A stretch of 64,000 nt of DNA from Microcaldota archaeon. GTDB taxonomy: Archaea > Micrarchaeota > Micrarchaeia > Micrarchaeales > Micrarchaeaceae. Below are positions 34,146 to 43,290 of this stretch, piece by piece. Location of the stretch: assembly GCA_021816885.1 (NCBI GenBank), contig JAKAWS010000001.1:34004-98003 (forward strand). The letters are read 5' to 3'. Position numbers and translations under genes: made by a program. Under the pieces are notes generated by a model. It saw only the letters and a list, made by a program, of their open reading frames with translations, made no database searches and was not told where the DNA came from. The stretch's first letter is position 1; each line of letters starts with the position of its first letter.

Positions 34146-34218
34146 ATATAAGAAGTAGGCAGGATTTATACCTGCCTATCTCCTTATCTGAGCTCTATCT
34201 CATACAGAACAGTTGGCG

Positions 34219-34620
34219 TTATACGCTTTCTAATCTTACCTTTGATCCGGGCTTTATCGAAAGCCGCCTGCATGAACCCGCCTTCAGTTCTAATACAAAC
34301 CTTGCGGTTCTGCTCGGCCTGTACACCTTGCAGTCCAAATCGCGACATGGCTTTACTGAAGAAAGAGTGTCGCATACCAACATATCTCCGCCTACCCATA
34401 TTATGTCTATAGGAAACCGCATATTCTTCATCCATATACCCTGCCTTGATGGCTCCTTCAGGACAAAAAGCATACCTCCATCTTTTGGTATACCGTCCCG
34501 GTACATAAGCCCTATTGCACGCTTGATGAAAGTATCCGCTTTCATCAGTCTGAAGTTTTTGCCGCGTATCCTTGCAGTAACATTTTCATACTTCAATCTT
34601 GATGCGATAAATCCTAGCAT
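34219..34620 (-). CDS. DUF192-family protein
   Basis: 133 residues of the small beta-rich DUF192 fold: RAIGLMYRDGIPKDGGMLFVL, the characteristic WMKNMRFPIDIIWV and the closing FVLELKAGS...GSKVRL. Homologues are commonly exported in bacteria, but here no signal peptide is evident. Function not established. The stop of the aldehyde dehydrogenase gene is 4 bases upstream, same strand, so they are probably cotranscribed. Confidence 0.88.
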   Translation of the reverse strand: MLGFIASRLKYENVTARIRGKNFRLMKADTFIKRAIGLMYRDGIPKDGGMLFVLKEPSRQGIWMKNMRFPIDIIWVGGDMLVCDTLSSVKPCRDLDCKVYRPSRTARFVLELKAGSCRRLSIKPGSKVRLESV

Positions 34621-34624
34621 CGCC

Positions 34625-36238
34625 TTACCTTGAGACTGAGAGACTCTGTTCTCTCATGAATTGCTGCAGGTAGAACCTGCTGCCTGTGCCTTTTCCGGTC
34701 AGACCGCTCCACTTCCATCCTACAAACGTATGCTTCCCGACAATTGCTCCGGTGGTAGCGCTCGATGCCCTGTTTATATAGACGACGCCCGCCATTATGT
34801 TATTCGAGAAGTAGTCTATTTCCTTCTTGTTCTTTGAGTAAAAACTGGCGCATAATCCGTAATCAACGTCGTTGGCCATCCTTAGCGCGTCTTCGATGCT
34901 ATCATATGTGGTTATTGCGAGAATGGGTGCAAATAGTTCTGTATGCATTATCGGGCTTTCGTGGTCAACTTCGACTATTGCTGGTTCGACGTAGTGACCG
35001 CCAGAGTTTATCTTTGCCTTGTTTCCCCCATATATCAAGCGCCCTGACTTCTTTGCCTCTTCTATGGCTTTTGCATATCTATTGTATGCGCTCTCGCTGA
35101 TCATTGGTCCGATATAGTTCTCCTTTTTCAACGGATCGCCAATCTGAAGCCTTCTGGTATGCTCTACCAGCCTGCTCATAAATTCGTCTTTTATCGATTT
35201 GTGTACATACACCCGTGCGAGGGCGCTGCATTTCTGCCCACTATAACCGAACGCAGCACTGACAATCCCATTCAGTGCCGAATCTATCTCTGCATGCTTG
35301 GACACTATAGCAGGGTTTTTGCCTCCCATTTCGACTACAAATATCTTGTGTTGGCCAGAGTTTATGTTCTTTGATATCATGCCTATTCCTGTGTTCTTAG
35401 AGCCGGTAAACGCTATCCCGGATACATCAGGATTTGAAGCCAGTTCATCGCCAACTTCCGATCCGGGTCCTGTTACTATATTGAAGACACCGTCTGGCAA
35501 GCCAGCCTCCTTAAATATCCTGTATATCTCAATGCCGGTGAGCATAGTCATATTGTCAGTAGAGGAAGGTTTGAAAACTACGGTATTTCCTGTTATAAGA
35601 GCGCCTGCGCTCATTCCTACTGATATGGATATCGGGAAATTGAACGGAGCTATCACTCCGAACACCCCATAAGGTTCCAGTCTTATAGTAATCGATTCTG
35701 TGCCGCCTGGAGAGCCCTGAAATCCGAGCTGCCCCTTTGCGCTGCCCAGTATCTTTGTCTTTCTGGCATATCCCCTATTTGCAGTTATGTCGTCCGAATA
35801 GTATCTTAAAAAATCTATTGCTTCGTCCACCTCTCCGATTGATTCATACCTCGATTTTCCATTTTCTATGCTAAGTATAGCTGCTATTTTGAACTTATCC
35901 CTGGCAAAGAGGTCTGCCGCCGCCCTCATCAGTTTTGCACGCTCTCGATAGTTTATTGCAGCCCATCCCGCATATGCCATTTTTGCTGCAGATATCGCCA
36001 TTTTTGTCTCGATCCTCCCGCCCTTTTGGAAGCGACCTATGACAGAGTGGTCTATGGGACTGTATTCCTCAAGATATTCCCTTGATAATACCTCCTTACC
36101 GTTTATGAAGATGGGATGCGTCTTTCCGAGCCCTTGCTTTACCTTTATAACAGCCTCATCAAAAAGCCTGTCGAATTCAGACTCTCTGCCATCCTCAAGG
36201 TATTTCTTATATGTGGATTCGTTCTCAAATGTATCCAT
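34625..36238 (-). CDS. Aldehyde dehydrogenase (P5C dehydrogenase-like)
   Basis: NAD(P)-dependent oxidation of an aldehyde to a carboxylate. FGVIAPFNFPISISVG and FKPSSTDNMTML are the coenzyme region, GIAFTGSKNTG the Rossmann loop, VEMGGKNPAIV contains the general-base Glu and GYSGQKCSALARVYV the catalytic Cys. The length (537 aa from this start) and GQKCSA segment resemble 1-pyrroline-5-carboxylate dehydrogenases of proline breakdown. Substrate not proven. ATG at 36238 is preferred; the longer frame to 36274 adds a Cys/Phe-rich stretch without family support. Confidence 0.9.
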   Translation of the reverse strand: MDTFENESTYKKYLEDGRESEFDRLFDEAVIKVKQGLGKTHPIFINGKEVLSREYLEEYSPIDHSVIGRFQKGGRIETKMAISAAKMAYAGWAAINYRERAKLMRAAADLFARDKFKIAAILSIENGKSRYESIGEVDEAIDFLRYYSDDITANRGYARKTKILGSAKGQLGFQGSPGGTESITIRLEPYGVFGVIAPFNFPISISVGMSAGALITGNTVVFKPSSTDNMTMLTGIEIYRIFKEAGLPDGVFNIVTGPGSEVGDELASNPDVSGIAFTGSKNTGIGMISKNINSGQHKIFVVEMGGKNPAIVSKHAEIDSALNGIVSAAFGYSGQKCSALARVYVHKSIKDEFMSRLVEHTRRLQIGDPLKKENYIGPMISESAYNRYAKAIEEAKKSGRLIYGGNKAKINSGGHYVEPAIVEVDHESPIMHTELFAPILAITTYDSIEDALRMANDVDYGLCASFYSKNKKEIDYFSNNIMAGVVYINRASSATTGAIVGKHTFVGWKWSGLTGKGTGSRFYLQQFMREQSLSVSR

Positions 36239-36311
36239 GTCCGCACCTATGCATAAAAAGGTAGCCGAGTACAACGCTAGTTGTATGCCGAGTTAGAAAT
36301 GGTAGCTAAAG

Positions 36312-36320
36312 GTTTAAATA
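36312..36320 (+). promoter_or_regulatory. TATA box for the suf operon
   Basis: tttaaatat is 37-45 bases before the first sufB start codons (GTG 36361, ATG 36364); a second AT run, gttataaat at 36340-36348, would be too close to be the box. The divergent aldehyde dehydrogenase begins at 36238. Confidence 0.4.
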
Positions 36321-36360
36321 TCGTGGTTAAATTAACTGAGTTATAAATACAAAGGTATGA

Positions 36361-37797
36361 GTGATGCAGGATAAGGATGCTAAAATTACGGTTGACAATA
36401 GCTCTGTAATACAGAACGATCTTGAATACAGGGAAAGGTACGGCTTTAGGGCGAATACAGTTTATTCTGACCTAAAGAAAGGGATATCAGAAGACGTAGT
36501 AAGGGAAGTATCTGGCATAAAAAAAGAGCCAGAATGGATGCTCAAAAAGAGGCTTTTGGGGTATAAGGTGTTCAAAAGTAAGCCAAACCCGGAATGGGGA
36601 CCCAGTCTGAAAGAGATAGACTATGACGACATATACTATTACGTAAATCCAAATGCCAAGAAAAGCGTAAATTGGGAGGAGTTGCCTTTCGAGATAAAGG
36701 AGACGTTTGACAAGCTGGGCATACCCGAGGCAGAGAAAAAGTTCTTCGCCGGGGCAGAGGCACAATATGATTCGGAGGTGGTTTACCATCATCTAAAGGA
36801 GGAGCTTGAAAATCAGGGTGTTATATTCACAAACATGGAGAACGCAGTAGCAAACTATCCTGAGATAGTCACAAAATACTTCGGAACCGTAATACCTGCT
36901 ACAGACAACAAATTCGCAGCGCTTAATACCGCGGTATGGAGCGGCGGCTCATTCATTTATGTACCAAAAGGGGTAAAGGTTGCGATACCACTTCAGGCAT
37001 ATTTCCGGATAAATGCCGAGAAGGCCGGCCAATTCGAACGCACGCTTATAATCGCTGATGAAGGATCGGATGTCACATACATAGAGGGATGCACAGCACC
37101 CATATACTCTACGTCATCTCTGCACTCGGCCGTTGTAGAGATAGTGGTGCATAGGGATGCGCATGTCAGATATGTGACTATACAGAACTGGTCGAAGAAT
37201 GTGTATAACCTAGTGACCCAAAGGGCCTATGTATACCGTAATGGGCATATGGAATGGATAGATGCGAACATAGGCAGCAAGGTCAATATGAAATACCCAA
37301 GTGCGTTCCTAAAGGAGGAAGGTGCGCGGGCTGACGTTCTTTCGATCGCGGTCGCAGGAAACGGGCAAATACAGGACTCCGGAGGCAAGATATACCACCT
37401 GGCGCCCAATACTGTGTCTAAGATAATATCGAAAAGTGTGTCAAAAGGGACTGGGCTCTCATCGTATAGAGGGCTTATACACATAGATAAAAAGGCGCGC
37501 AACTCAAAGTCAGTAGTCAAATGCGACGCCTTGCTGCTTGACGAGCGCGCACGGACAAATACATTTCCGTATAACGAGATACAGACCAACGATGCGGTGT
37601 TAAGCCATGAGGCGTCAGTAGGGAAAGTAGGGGAAGAGGAGGTATTCTACTTGATGTCAAGAGGGATGAGCGAAGAGGACGCTATAACAACTATAGTTAT
37701 GGGTTTCATAAGTCCGCTTGTTGAGGTACTCCCTATGGAGTACTCATTGGAACTTAAAAGACTGATAAAACTCGATACGTCTAACTCAATAGGATAG
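36361..37797 (+). CDS. sufB: Fe-S assembly scaffold SufB
   Basis: Core scaffold of the SUF iron-sulfur machine, working with SufC and SufD. The SufB/D beta-helix is recognisable: GSFIYVPKGVKVAIPLQAYFRIN, FERTLIIADEGSDVTYIEGCTAP, IQDSGGKIYHLAPNT, and the C-terminal DALLLDERARTNTFPY with Cys and EDAITTIVMGFISPLVEVLPMEY. 478 residues, normal. Start is GTG 36361 or the following ATG 36364. sufD begins 7 bases after the stop. Confidence 0.97.
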   Translation: MMQDKDAKITVDNSSVIQNDLEYRERYGFRANTVYSDLKKGISEDVVREVSGIKKEPEWMLKKRLLGYKVFKSKPNPEWGPSLKEIDYDDIYYYVNPNAKKSVNWEELPFEIKETFDKLGIPEAEKKFFAGAEAQYDSEVVYHHLKEELENQGVIFTNMENAVANYPEIVTKYFGTVIPATDNKFAALNTAVWSGGSFIYVPKGVKVAIPLQAYFRINAEKAGQFERTLIIADEGSDVTYIEGCTAPIYSTSSLHSAVVEIVVHRDAHVRYVTIQNWSKNVYNLVTQRAYVYRNGHMEWIDANIGSKVNMKYPSAFLKEEGARADVLSIAVAGNGQIQDSGGKIYHLAPNTVSKIISKSVSKGTGLSSYRGLIHIDKKARNSKSVVKCDALLLDERARTNTFPYNEIQTNDAVLSHEASVGKVGEEEVFYLMSRGMSEEDAITTIVMGFISPLVEVLPMEYSLELKRLIKLDTSNSIG

Positions 37798-37804
37798 ATG
37801 CATT

Positions 37805-39031
37805 ATGCGCGATGAATTTAGAAAGGAGGCAGCATTGCTTTACAAACAGATGCCATATGAGAGTAATGAGCTATACAAGAAGTATCAGCTCCTCTTTGAA
37901 TTGCCGGACAGGGAAGTAAAGAGGCCGGACTCCGAATCATGGAAGCAGAAAGTAAAGGAACTGGCGGATCGGCTAAACCTTAAGTTCGACATCGTCGTGC
38001 ACAATGGGATTGTCGTGCATTCTTTGTCAAAGAACGCTCTTAGGCAATTGGACATTGAGGCCATGGATGATAAATCGATCACGGAAGTTTTGCGCAGCAG
38101 AGACAAGTTCGCCGCTTACGCGTACGCTAAATCGGAAGTTGCCATAGAGCTGGGCAGCGACGCAGACTGCGTTGTAGACATACTCTTTCTAAACACGTCG
38201 GAATCTCTGCCCGTACTGTTCAATATAAGGGCAAGAGACGGCGCAAGAGTTACGGTCAACGAGCTCTTTTTTGCTGATGCAGATAAAGATACGGTTTGTG
38301 GATGCATGCATGACATAACCGCCGCGAGCGGATCAGAGATCGAGCTTACGATGCTCCACCTTGAAGACAAAGATAGCGATGTATTTACGATAATCAACGG
38401 AAGGGCGGAGGAGCGTAGTTCGATAAGGACGAATCTGATTAGTATGGGTGGCAGGAAAGTCAGGCACAGGAGCAAGATAGTGGCAGCAGGAAAAGAAAGT
38501 AGGATATTCACAAACGATGTGGTACTGGGCTTTGATTCGCAGAAAGTCGACATAGAGACTGACACGACAAGCAAGAATGTGCATACCGAATCGATAAGCA
38601 ACACCAGGGCGATAATGCTCGGCTCTGCTGCCGGTATAATAAAGAGCTTTGCAAAGATAGAGAAGGGAAGCAAGGGCTCCGTCTCTAAGATAAACGAGCA
38701 CGGAATAGTTGACGGCGAAGACTCCTACATCTATCTCATACCAGACATGTCTATAGATGAAAGCGATGTTGTCGCGACACACGCAGGCGCAGCAGCGCCC
38801 ATCGACAAAGAGAAGATATTCTACATGCAGAGCCGTGGCGTGGACGAAAGGCTGGCAAAGCTGTTGGTAATGACCGGATTCCTTTCTGAATCGCTTGGAA
38901 GGATAAGCTCGGAGTGGGTAAAGCGCATCACTTATTCCTCAATAGTGGATAAGGTAAAGGGGGGCGGATTCGGAGTCCCTGAAAAGATCGACATATCAGA
39001 TGCTTGGATATCTGAAAAGGGTACATTATGA
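37805..39031 (+). CDS. sufD: Fe-S assembly protein SufD
   Basis: Partner of SufB. 408 residues, a shorter, more divergent beta-helix: VELDLFLNT-like AIELGSDADCVVDILFLNTS, then KNVHTESISNTRAIMLGSAAGI and the conserved C-terminal EKIFYMQSRGVDERLAKLLVMTGFLSE. Last bases overlap the next start (ATGA at 39028-39031), so translation of the HTH regulator is coupled to SufD. Confidence 0.94.
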   Translation: MRDEFRKEAALLYKQMPYESNELYKKYQLLFELPDREVKRPDSESWKQKVKELADRLNLKFDIVVHNGIVVHSLSKNALRQLDIEAMDDKSITEVLRSRDKFAAYAYAKSEVAIELGSDADCVVDILFLNTSESLPVLFNIRARDGARVTVNELFFADADKDTVCGCMHDITAASGSEIELTMLHLEDKDSDVFTIINGRAEERSSIRTNLISMGGRKVRHRSKIVAAGKESRIFTNDVVLGFDSQKVDIETDTTSKNVHTESISNTRAIMLGSAAGIIKSFAKIEKGSKGSVSKINEHGIVDGEDSYIYLIPDMSIDESDVVATHAGAAAPIDKEKIFYMQSRGVDERLAKLLVMTGFLSESLGRISSEWVKRITYSSIVDKVKGGGFGVPEKIDISDAWISEKGTL

Positions 39032-39333
39032 TAACATACGACCGTGTATTGAAAGAGTATCTGCCGTCTTTTCGATGCGAAGCAGCGTTACTGATGAAGG
39101 AGCGCTATAATATGGGCCAGGAAAGGATTGCAGAAGTGCTTGGGGTGAGCCAGGCAGAAGTCAGCAAATATCTGGCCGGGCTAAGACCTAAGAATAAGAT
39201 CAAGATAGACAATGATGTGGTTCGCAGATTCGTCGAAAGCGAGATAAAGGGAAGGAAGGTCGATGCGCAAAGGGCTGCCTGCAGCGGATGTCCAAAAGGC
39301 GCAGAAGCAACATGCTTAATAATGGTAAAATAA
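39028..39333 (+). CDS. HTH transcription regulator with Cys-rich C-terminus, inside the suf operon
   Basis: 101 residues. Residues ~32-52 are a helix-turn-helix (QERIAEVLGVSQAEVSKYLAG), as in archaeal predicted regulators of the COG2522 kind. The end, AACSGCPKGAEATC, has a C-x2-C and a further Cys after 7 residues, able to hold a metal or Fe-S cluster. Position between sufD and sufC, with coupling to sufD, points to feedback on the suf operon by cluster supply, like IscR or SufR in bacteria, by an unrelated fold. This is inference from context; sufC begins 11 bases after its stop. Confidence 0.8.
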   Translation: MITYDRVLKEYLPSFRCEAALLMKERYNMGQERIAEVLGVSQAEVSKYLAGLRPKNKIKIDNDVVRRFVESEIKGRKVDAQRAACSGCPKGAEATCLIMVK

Positions 39334-39344
39334 CAGGTAAATAT

Positions 39345-40079
39345 ATGAAACTCGAGATAAAAGAACTGTATGCTTCCGCTGGGGGCAAAGAGATACTTAG
39401 CGGGGTTTCGCTTTCTGTCAGCACCGGCGAATTCCATGTGATAATGGGACCGAATGGCTCAGGCAAGACTACCCTAGCAAAAGCAATAATGGGGAGTCCC
39501 GGAATTGAGATAACAAAAGGGGAGATACTTGTCGATGGAAATCAGATAAACGATTTGAGCCCGGATAAGAGGGCGCTTCTTGGGCTGTTCCTTCAATTCC
39601 AGAACCCCGTCGAGATAGGGGGTGTAGGATATGTCAGCTTCTTAAGGTCTGTACTTGAGAAGAAGACTGATAGCACAGTCAGCACAAAGGAATTGATGGA
39701 AAGAATAAAGGAATACACATCTAAGTTACAGATAGACCACGGAATAATAGGCAGATCGCTCAACGAAGGTTTCTCCGGAGGCGAGAAAAAGAAGAGCGAG
39801 GTGCTGCAGATGGCTGTAATTAAGCCCAAAATAGCTATTTTAGACGAGCCCGACTCGGGGCTCGATGTAGATGCGGTAAGGATAGTGGCAAACAACATAA
39901 ACGAGATATCCGAGAGGCTTGGGATGGGACTTCTGGTAATAACACACTACAATCGGATATTGTCTTACATGAAACCGCAGTTTGCCCATATCTTATACAA
40001 AGGCAAGATAGTTTACAGCGGAGCTGCAGACGCGGTGGACGAGATAGAGAGAAACGGCTATGAGAAGTTTACGAGGTAA
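39345..40079 (+). CDS. sufC: Fe-S assembly ATPase SufC
   Basis: ABC-type ATPase of the SUF complex. GPNGSGKTTLAKAIMG is Walker A, FSGGEKKKSEVLQMAV the signature, AILDEPDSGLDVDAV Walker B. 244 residues from ATG 39345, the normal length; a longer frame to 39288 would run through the end of the regulator gene and is rejected. sufS follows 4 bases later. Confidence 0.97.
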   Translation: MKLEIKELYASAGGKEILSGVSLSVSTGEFHVIMGPNGSGKTTLAKAIMGSPGIEITKGEILVDGNQINDLSPDKRALLGLFLQFQNPVEIGGVGYVSFLRSVLEKKTDSTVSTKELMERIKEYTSKLQIDHGIIGRSLNEGFSGGEKKKSEVLQMAVIKPKIAILDEPDSGLDVDAVRIVANNINEISERLGMGLLVITHYNRILSYMKPQFAHILYKGKIVYSGAADAVDEIERNGYEKFTR

Positions 40080-40083
40080 TTGA

Positions 40084-41322
40084 TTGTTGGACGTAGATAG
40101 GATCAGAAAGGATTTCCCGCTGTTAAGCATAGAGTATGGTGGGAAGAAGATAGCTTACCTTGACAACGCCGCGACCTCACAAAAGCCCGTGCAGGTCATA
40201 GACAAGATATCAGATTATTACCGAACTTACAACGCCAATATACACAGAGGAATATACAAGATATCGGAAAAGGCTACAGAGGCTTACATAGAATCAAAGG
40301 AGAAAGCTGCAAAGTTGATAAACACAGATTCCTACAGCGAGATAGTCTACACGAAGAATGCGACCGATGCGATAAACCTCGCCGCGATTGGGTGGGGCAC
40401 CAATAATATAAAGAAAGGCGATCATATACTCATAACCGAGATGGAACATCACAGCAACATAGTCCCTTGGCAGATGCTTGCCAAAAAGAGGGAGGCGGTG
40501 CTGGATTATGTGAACGTCGATAGATCTACATACACACTTGATGAAGAAAGCCTTGAGAAAGGGCTGGAGAAGAACCCAAAGATATTCGCATTTACCCACG
40601 TATCAAATGTCCTGGGCACCATAAATGATGCCAAGAAGCTGACCAGAAAGGCGCATGAGGCTGGAACCGTAGTCTTGCTTGACGGAGCACAGTCTGTGCC
40701 ACACATGGGAGTGGACATAAAGGATATTGGAGCGGACATATTTGCCTTCTCAAGCCATAAAATGCTCGGGCCGGCAGGAATCGGGGTGCTATATGCGAAG
40801 CGCGATATCTTGGAGAGCATGGACCCTCTGATAACTGGCGGCGATATGATACTCTCTGTTGAAAAGCAGAGCAGCACATGGAATGATATCCCATGGAAGT
40901 TTGAGGCCGGAACCTCAAATGTCGAGGGTGGGATAGGCTTCGGTGCAGCGATAGATTATCTAAATGCTGTAGGGATGGACAACATAAAGACACATGAAAC
41001 AGGAATCACAAAGTATGCCCTTGAGAGCCTGGCAGGGATAGAGAAAGTAAAGACATATGGTCCAGCCATCGAAAGTGCTGCAAAAGGCGGGATAGTATCT
41101 TTTTCCATACAAGGAGTGCACCCGCACGATATAGCGACAATCTTCGACAGCCAAGGAATAGCGATAAGGGCAGGGCATCACTGCGCTATGCCGCTGATCA
41201 AATCAGTGCTGGAGCTGCCTGCCGCAGCAAGGATGAGCTTTTATCTTTACAGTACTATGGAAGAGGTAGACCGCGCCGTGCAAGCCATAAAGTCAGTGAA
41301 GGAGACATTCCACATAAGGTGA
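40084..41322 (+). CDS. sufS: Cysteine desulfurase SufS
   Basis: Supplies sulfur from cysteine using PLP. AYLDNAATSQKP opens the fold; HSNIVPWQMLA, LDGAQSVPHMGVD and FSSHKMLGPAGIGVLYA (PLP Lys) are the cofactor site; the persulfide Cys is in AGHHCAMPL near residue 364. 412 residues, group II type. Start TTG at 40084; the next codon is also TTG. Confidence 0.96.
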   Translation: MLDVDRIRKDFPLLSIEYGGKKIAYLDNAATSQKPVQVIDKISDYYRTYNANIHRGIYKISEKATEAYIESKEKAAKLINTDSYSEIVYTKNATDAINLAAIGWGTNNIKKGDHILITEMEHHSNIVPWQMLAKKREAVLDYVNVDRSTYTLDEESLEKGLEKNPKIFAFTHVSNVLGTINDAKKLTRKAHEAGTVVLLDGAQSVPHMGVDIKDIGADIFAFSSHKMLGPAGIGVLYAKRDILESMDPLITGGDMILSVEKQSSTWNDIPWKFEAGTSNVEGGIGFGAAIDYLNAVGMDNIKTHETGITKYALESLAGIEKVKTYGPAIESAAKGGIVSFSIQGVHPHDIATIFDSQGIAIRAGHHCAMPLIKSVLELPAAARMSFYLYSTMEEVDRAVQAIKSVKETFHIR

Positions 41323-41326
41323 TCTG

Positions 41327-41731
41327 ATGGGGTTAGACATATACGCCGAGGAGATGATATCGCATTACGAGCATCCGCATAACAAGCGTAAGATGGAGAA
41401 TCCGAGCATAGAGTTCCATGAGAACAATCCATTATGCGGCGACGATATTACGGTCTACTGCTTAATAGAAGGCGATGTAGTAAAAGAAATGGCGTTTGTC
41501 GGGGATGGCTGTGCCATAAGCATCGGAACAGCAAGCATGCTTACTGATTTTGCAAAAGGAAAGACGCTTGACGAGATAGAGAAAATGGGGTTTGGAACTA
41601 TAAAGGATCTGATAGGGATAGACCCCGGACCTGCCAGGGTGAAGTGCGCGACCCTCGCTCTCAAGACCCTTAAGCGATGCGCATTCCTTTATCAACACAA
41701 GGAGATAGATCAAGCGACAAAAGAGCTCTGA
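41327..41731 (+). CDS. sufU: SufU/IscU-type Fe-S scaffold or sulfur carrier
   Basis: 134 residues. Three conserved Cys: NPLCGDDITV, GDGCAISI and VKCATLAL. The TASMLTDFAKGKT stretch and insertion before the third Cys fit the SufU branch, which accepts sulfur from SufS and binds zinc. It starts 4 bases after sufS. Last gene of the suf operon. Confidence 0.95.
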   Translation: MGLDIYAEEMISHYEHPHNKRKMENPSIEFHENNPLCGDDITVYCLIEGDVVKEMAFVGDGCAISIGTASMLTDFAKGKTLDEIEKMGFGTIKDLIGIDPGPARVKCATLALKTLKRCAFLYQHKEIDQATKEL

Positions 41732-41816
41732 ATGTGTGCATAACGTTTCCTTCTCCATGTTCCACCAAACACTATAGGTTAAGATAATGACTGCCTAGCG
41801 CTGCCCATCCGCAACC

Positions 41817-41828
41817 TTTAAATATTTA
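41817..41828 (+). promoter_or_regulatory. TATA box for the conjugation-like gene cluster
   Basis: tttaaatattta, about 60 bases before the first ATG (41882). Its expected start site, about 25 bases downstream, falls inside the palindrome at 41842-41861. Confidence 0.4.
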
Positions 41829-41841
41829 CTGTAGTATCTAT

Positions 41842-41861
41842 AATTATACTAAAGTATAATT
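41842..41861. promoter_or_regulatory. Perfect palindrome, likely operator of the conjugation-like cluster
   Basis: Nine-base arms aattatact and agtataatt separated by aa. A further AGTAT follows at 41865-41869 and another lies upstream at 41833-41837. It overlaps the predicted transcription start of the cluster, where a bound repressor would block initiation. No cognate regulator is encoded next to it; the nearest HTH gene is the suf-operon regulator at 39028. Confidence 0.5.
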
Positions 41862-41881
41862 TTTAGTATTAAGGTAATATT

Positions 41882-42253
41882 ATGAATCCTATAGTTCCAT
41901 TAGATAAGGAAAATGCTTTGGGGATATTAAAGCATTTGATGCTGCCGGTCTTCCTTGTCGCGCTGCTTGGCTTCCATCTGGTAAGCGCTGCGACAACTGG
42001 GATAGTATCGCAGCTGAACGGGATAAAGGCGCTGCTTTCTGACATAGGGCCAATACTTAGTGGGGTCCTCTTCATAATAGCTGGCATCTTCTATGCGTTG
42101 GGTCAGATAATGCCCCCCGACAAAAGGGCGAATTTTCACACTGCTGCCATAAACATAATAATAGGAGCGATTGTGGTAAGCGTCTTGAGCTTTGCCTCTT
42201 CGTCTTTAGCGCTTGCGTCGACGCATCTGCTTGCCAACTTAAGCTCCGGGTGA
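41882..42253 (+). CDS. Two-helix membrane protein, VirB2/CedA1-like pilin candidate
   Basis: 123 residues with a signal peptide ending at about residue 36 (LPVFLVALLGFHLVSA), then two hydrophobic helices (about 53-77 and 90-113) joined by a short polar turn (MPPDKRANFH). That layout, size, and the Gly/Ala-rich helices match VirB2/TrbC conjugative pilins and the recently described archaeal import pilins. Sequence identity cannot be shown here, so the call rests on topology and being first in a gene set with VirB6- and VirB4-like proteins. Confidence 0.5.
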   Translation: MNPIVPLDKENALGILKHLMLPVFLVALLGFHLVSAATTGIVSQLNGIKALLSDIGPILSGVLFIIAGIFYALGQIMPPDKRANFHTAAINIIIGAIVVSVLSFASSSLALASTHLLANLSSG

Positions 42254-42284
42254 GTTCCTGATAGGATACAATATCGCCATAGAT

Positions 42285-43283
42285 GTGATAGGCATAATGA
42301 TATCCATAGGCGGAATCGTATTCGGCATCGGGTATGCTGTGAATAACAGGAGGCTAAAAGATTTTGGCTTCGACGAGATATTCCAGTCAGTGCTCAACGG
42401 AATGATATTGGGTGTATTGATTTTGGCTTTCGGCCAGAATGGGCTGATAGCTAACTCTATAAACGGAATCGTTTCTGGGGCTAATGTTTCTGCTACCTGC
42501 CAGAACTCTATGTCTTATGACTATGCTGCGTGTTTTGCATACAACTACCTTGTCGGCACTTCGCCAATAAGTATACAAGGTCATAAGTATAGCTCGCTTA
42601 TGACGGATGCGACCGTCCTGCTTACGCCTACTGTTTTGGCATATGCCGGTGTTGCTGCAATCGGTGGGCTCAACATCAATATGTTGGTAGCTAGTGTAAA
42701 TATGAACTACATCCTAAGCCCGATAATATCCGAGCTTGGTTTTATAATAAGGCTGCTAGTGACGGCGATAGCCGGGATATATGTTCAGGCATCCTTATTG
42801 AGTGTCGCAACGGCGATAGCGATACCGCTGTTAATTCCGGTAGGGATAGTATTACGTACGTTCTATCCTACAAGGAAACTCGGCGGCGCGCTTATGGCCA
42901 TAGGGATAGGTCTGTTCGCAGTTTTTCCCCTCACTTACCTTCTTGATGCTCAGATAACTGCCAGTTTTTCATACCATATTGCAAATCAGTCAAGCACCGC
43001 GCCGTTCGTACTAGACGCAGAGGGCATAAGCGGGTCCCTCATCTCCTCTGGAAACAGCTCTACGGTGCACTCGGGGCTTATAAGCACCATAACCAGTTAT
43101 GCCAGTTCTATATTAAACAGTTTTTACCATTGGGTTGGTGGACTCGTAGATTCTGTGTCTTTGCTTATAATACAGGTCTTCTTCCTCCCCATTCTTAGCA
43201 TTATACTTACTGTCATATCGATAAGGGAACTAGCTTCGGCTCTTGGCAGCGAGATCTCGCTCGGTAAGTTTGACATATTTTAG
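42285..43283 (+). CDS. Polytopic membrane protein, VirB6/CedA-like candidate
   Basis: About 332 residues with seven or so hydrophobic helices, several Asn/Ser-rich loops and a short Cys pair (TCQNSMSYDYAAC) in a probable outer loop. The central block LSVATAIAIPLLIPVGIVLRTFYPTRKLGGALMAI looks like the core of VirB6/TrbL-type channel proteins. GTG at 42285 is the first conventional start; ATG 42297 is an alternative, and the hydrophobic frame is open back to 42243 with a possible CTG at 42258. The end overlaps the untranslated lead of the next gene. Confidence 0.55.
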   Translation: MIGIMISIGGIVFGIGYAVNNRRLKDFGFDEIFQSVLNGMILGVLILAFGQNGLIANSINGIVSGANVSATCQNSMSYDYAACFAYNYLVGTSPISIQGHKYSSLMTDATVLLTPTVLAYAGVAAIGGLNINMLVASVNMNYILSPIISELGFIIRLLVTAIAGIYVQASLLSVATAIAIPLLIPVGIVLRTFYPTRKLGGALMAIGIGLFAVFPLTYLLDAQITASFSYHIANQSSTAPFVLDAEGISGSLISSGNSSTVHSGLISTITSYASSILNSFYHWVGGLVDSVSLLIIQVFFLPILSIILTVISIRELASALGSEISLGKFDIF

Positions 43284-43290
43284 GGATTGT

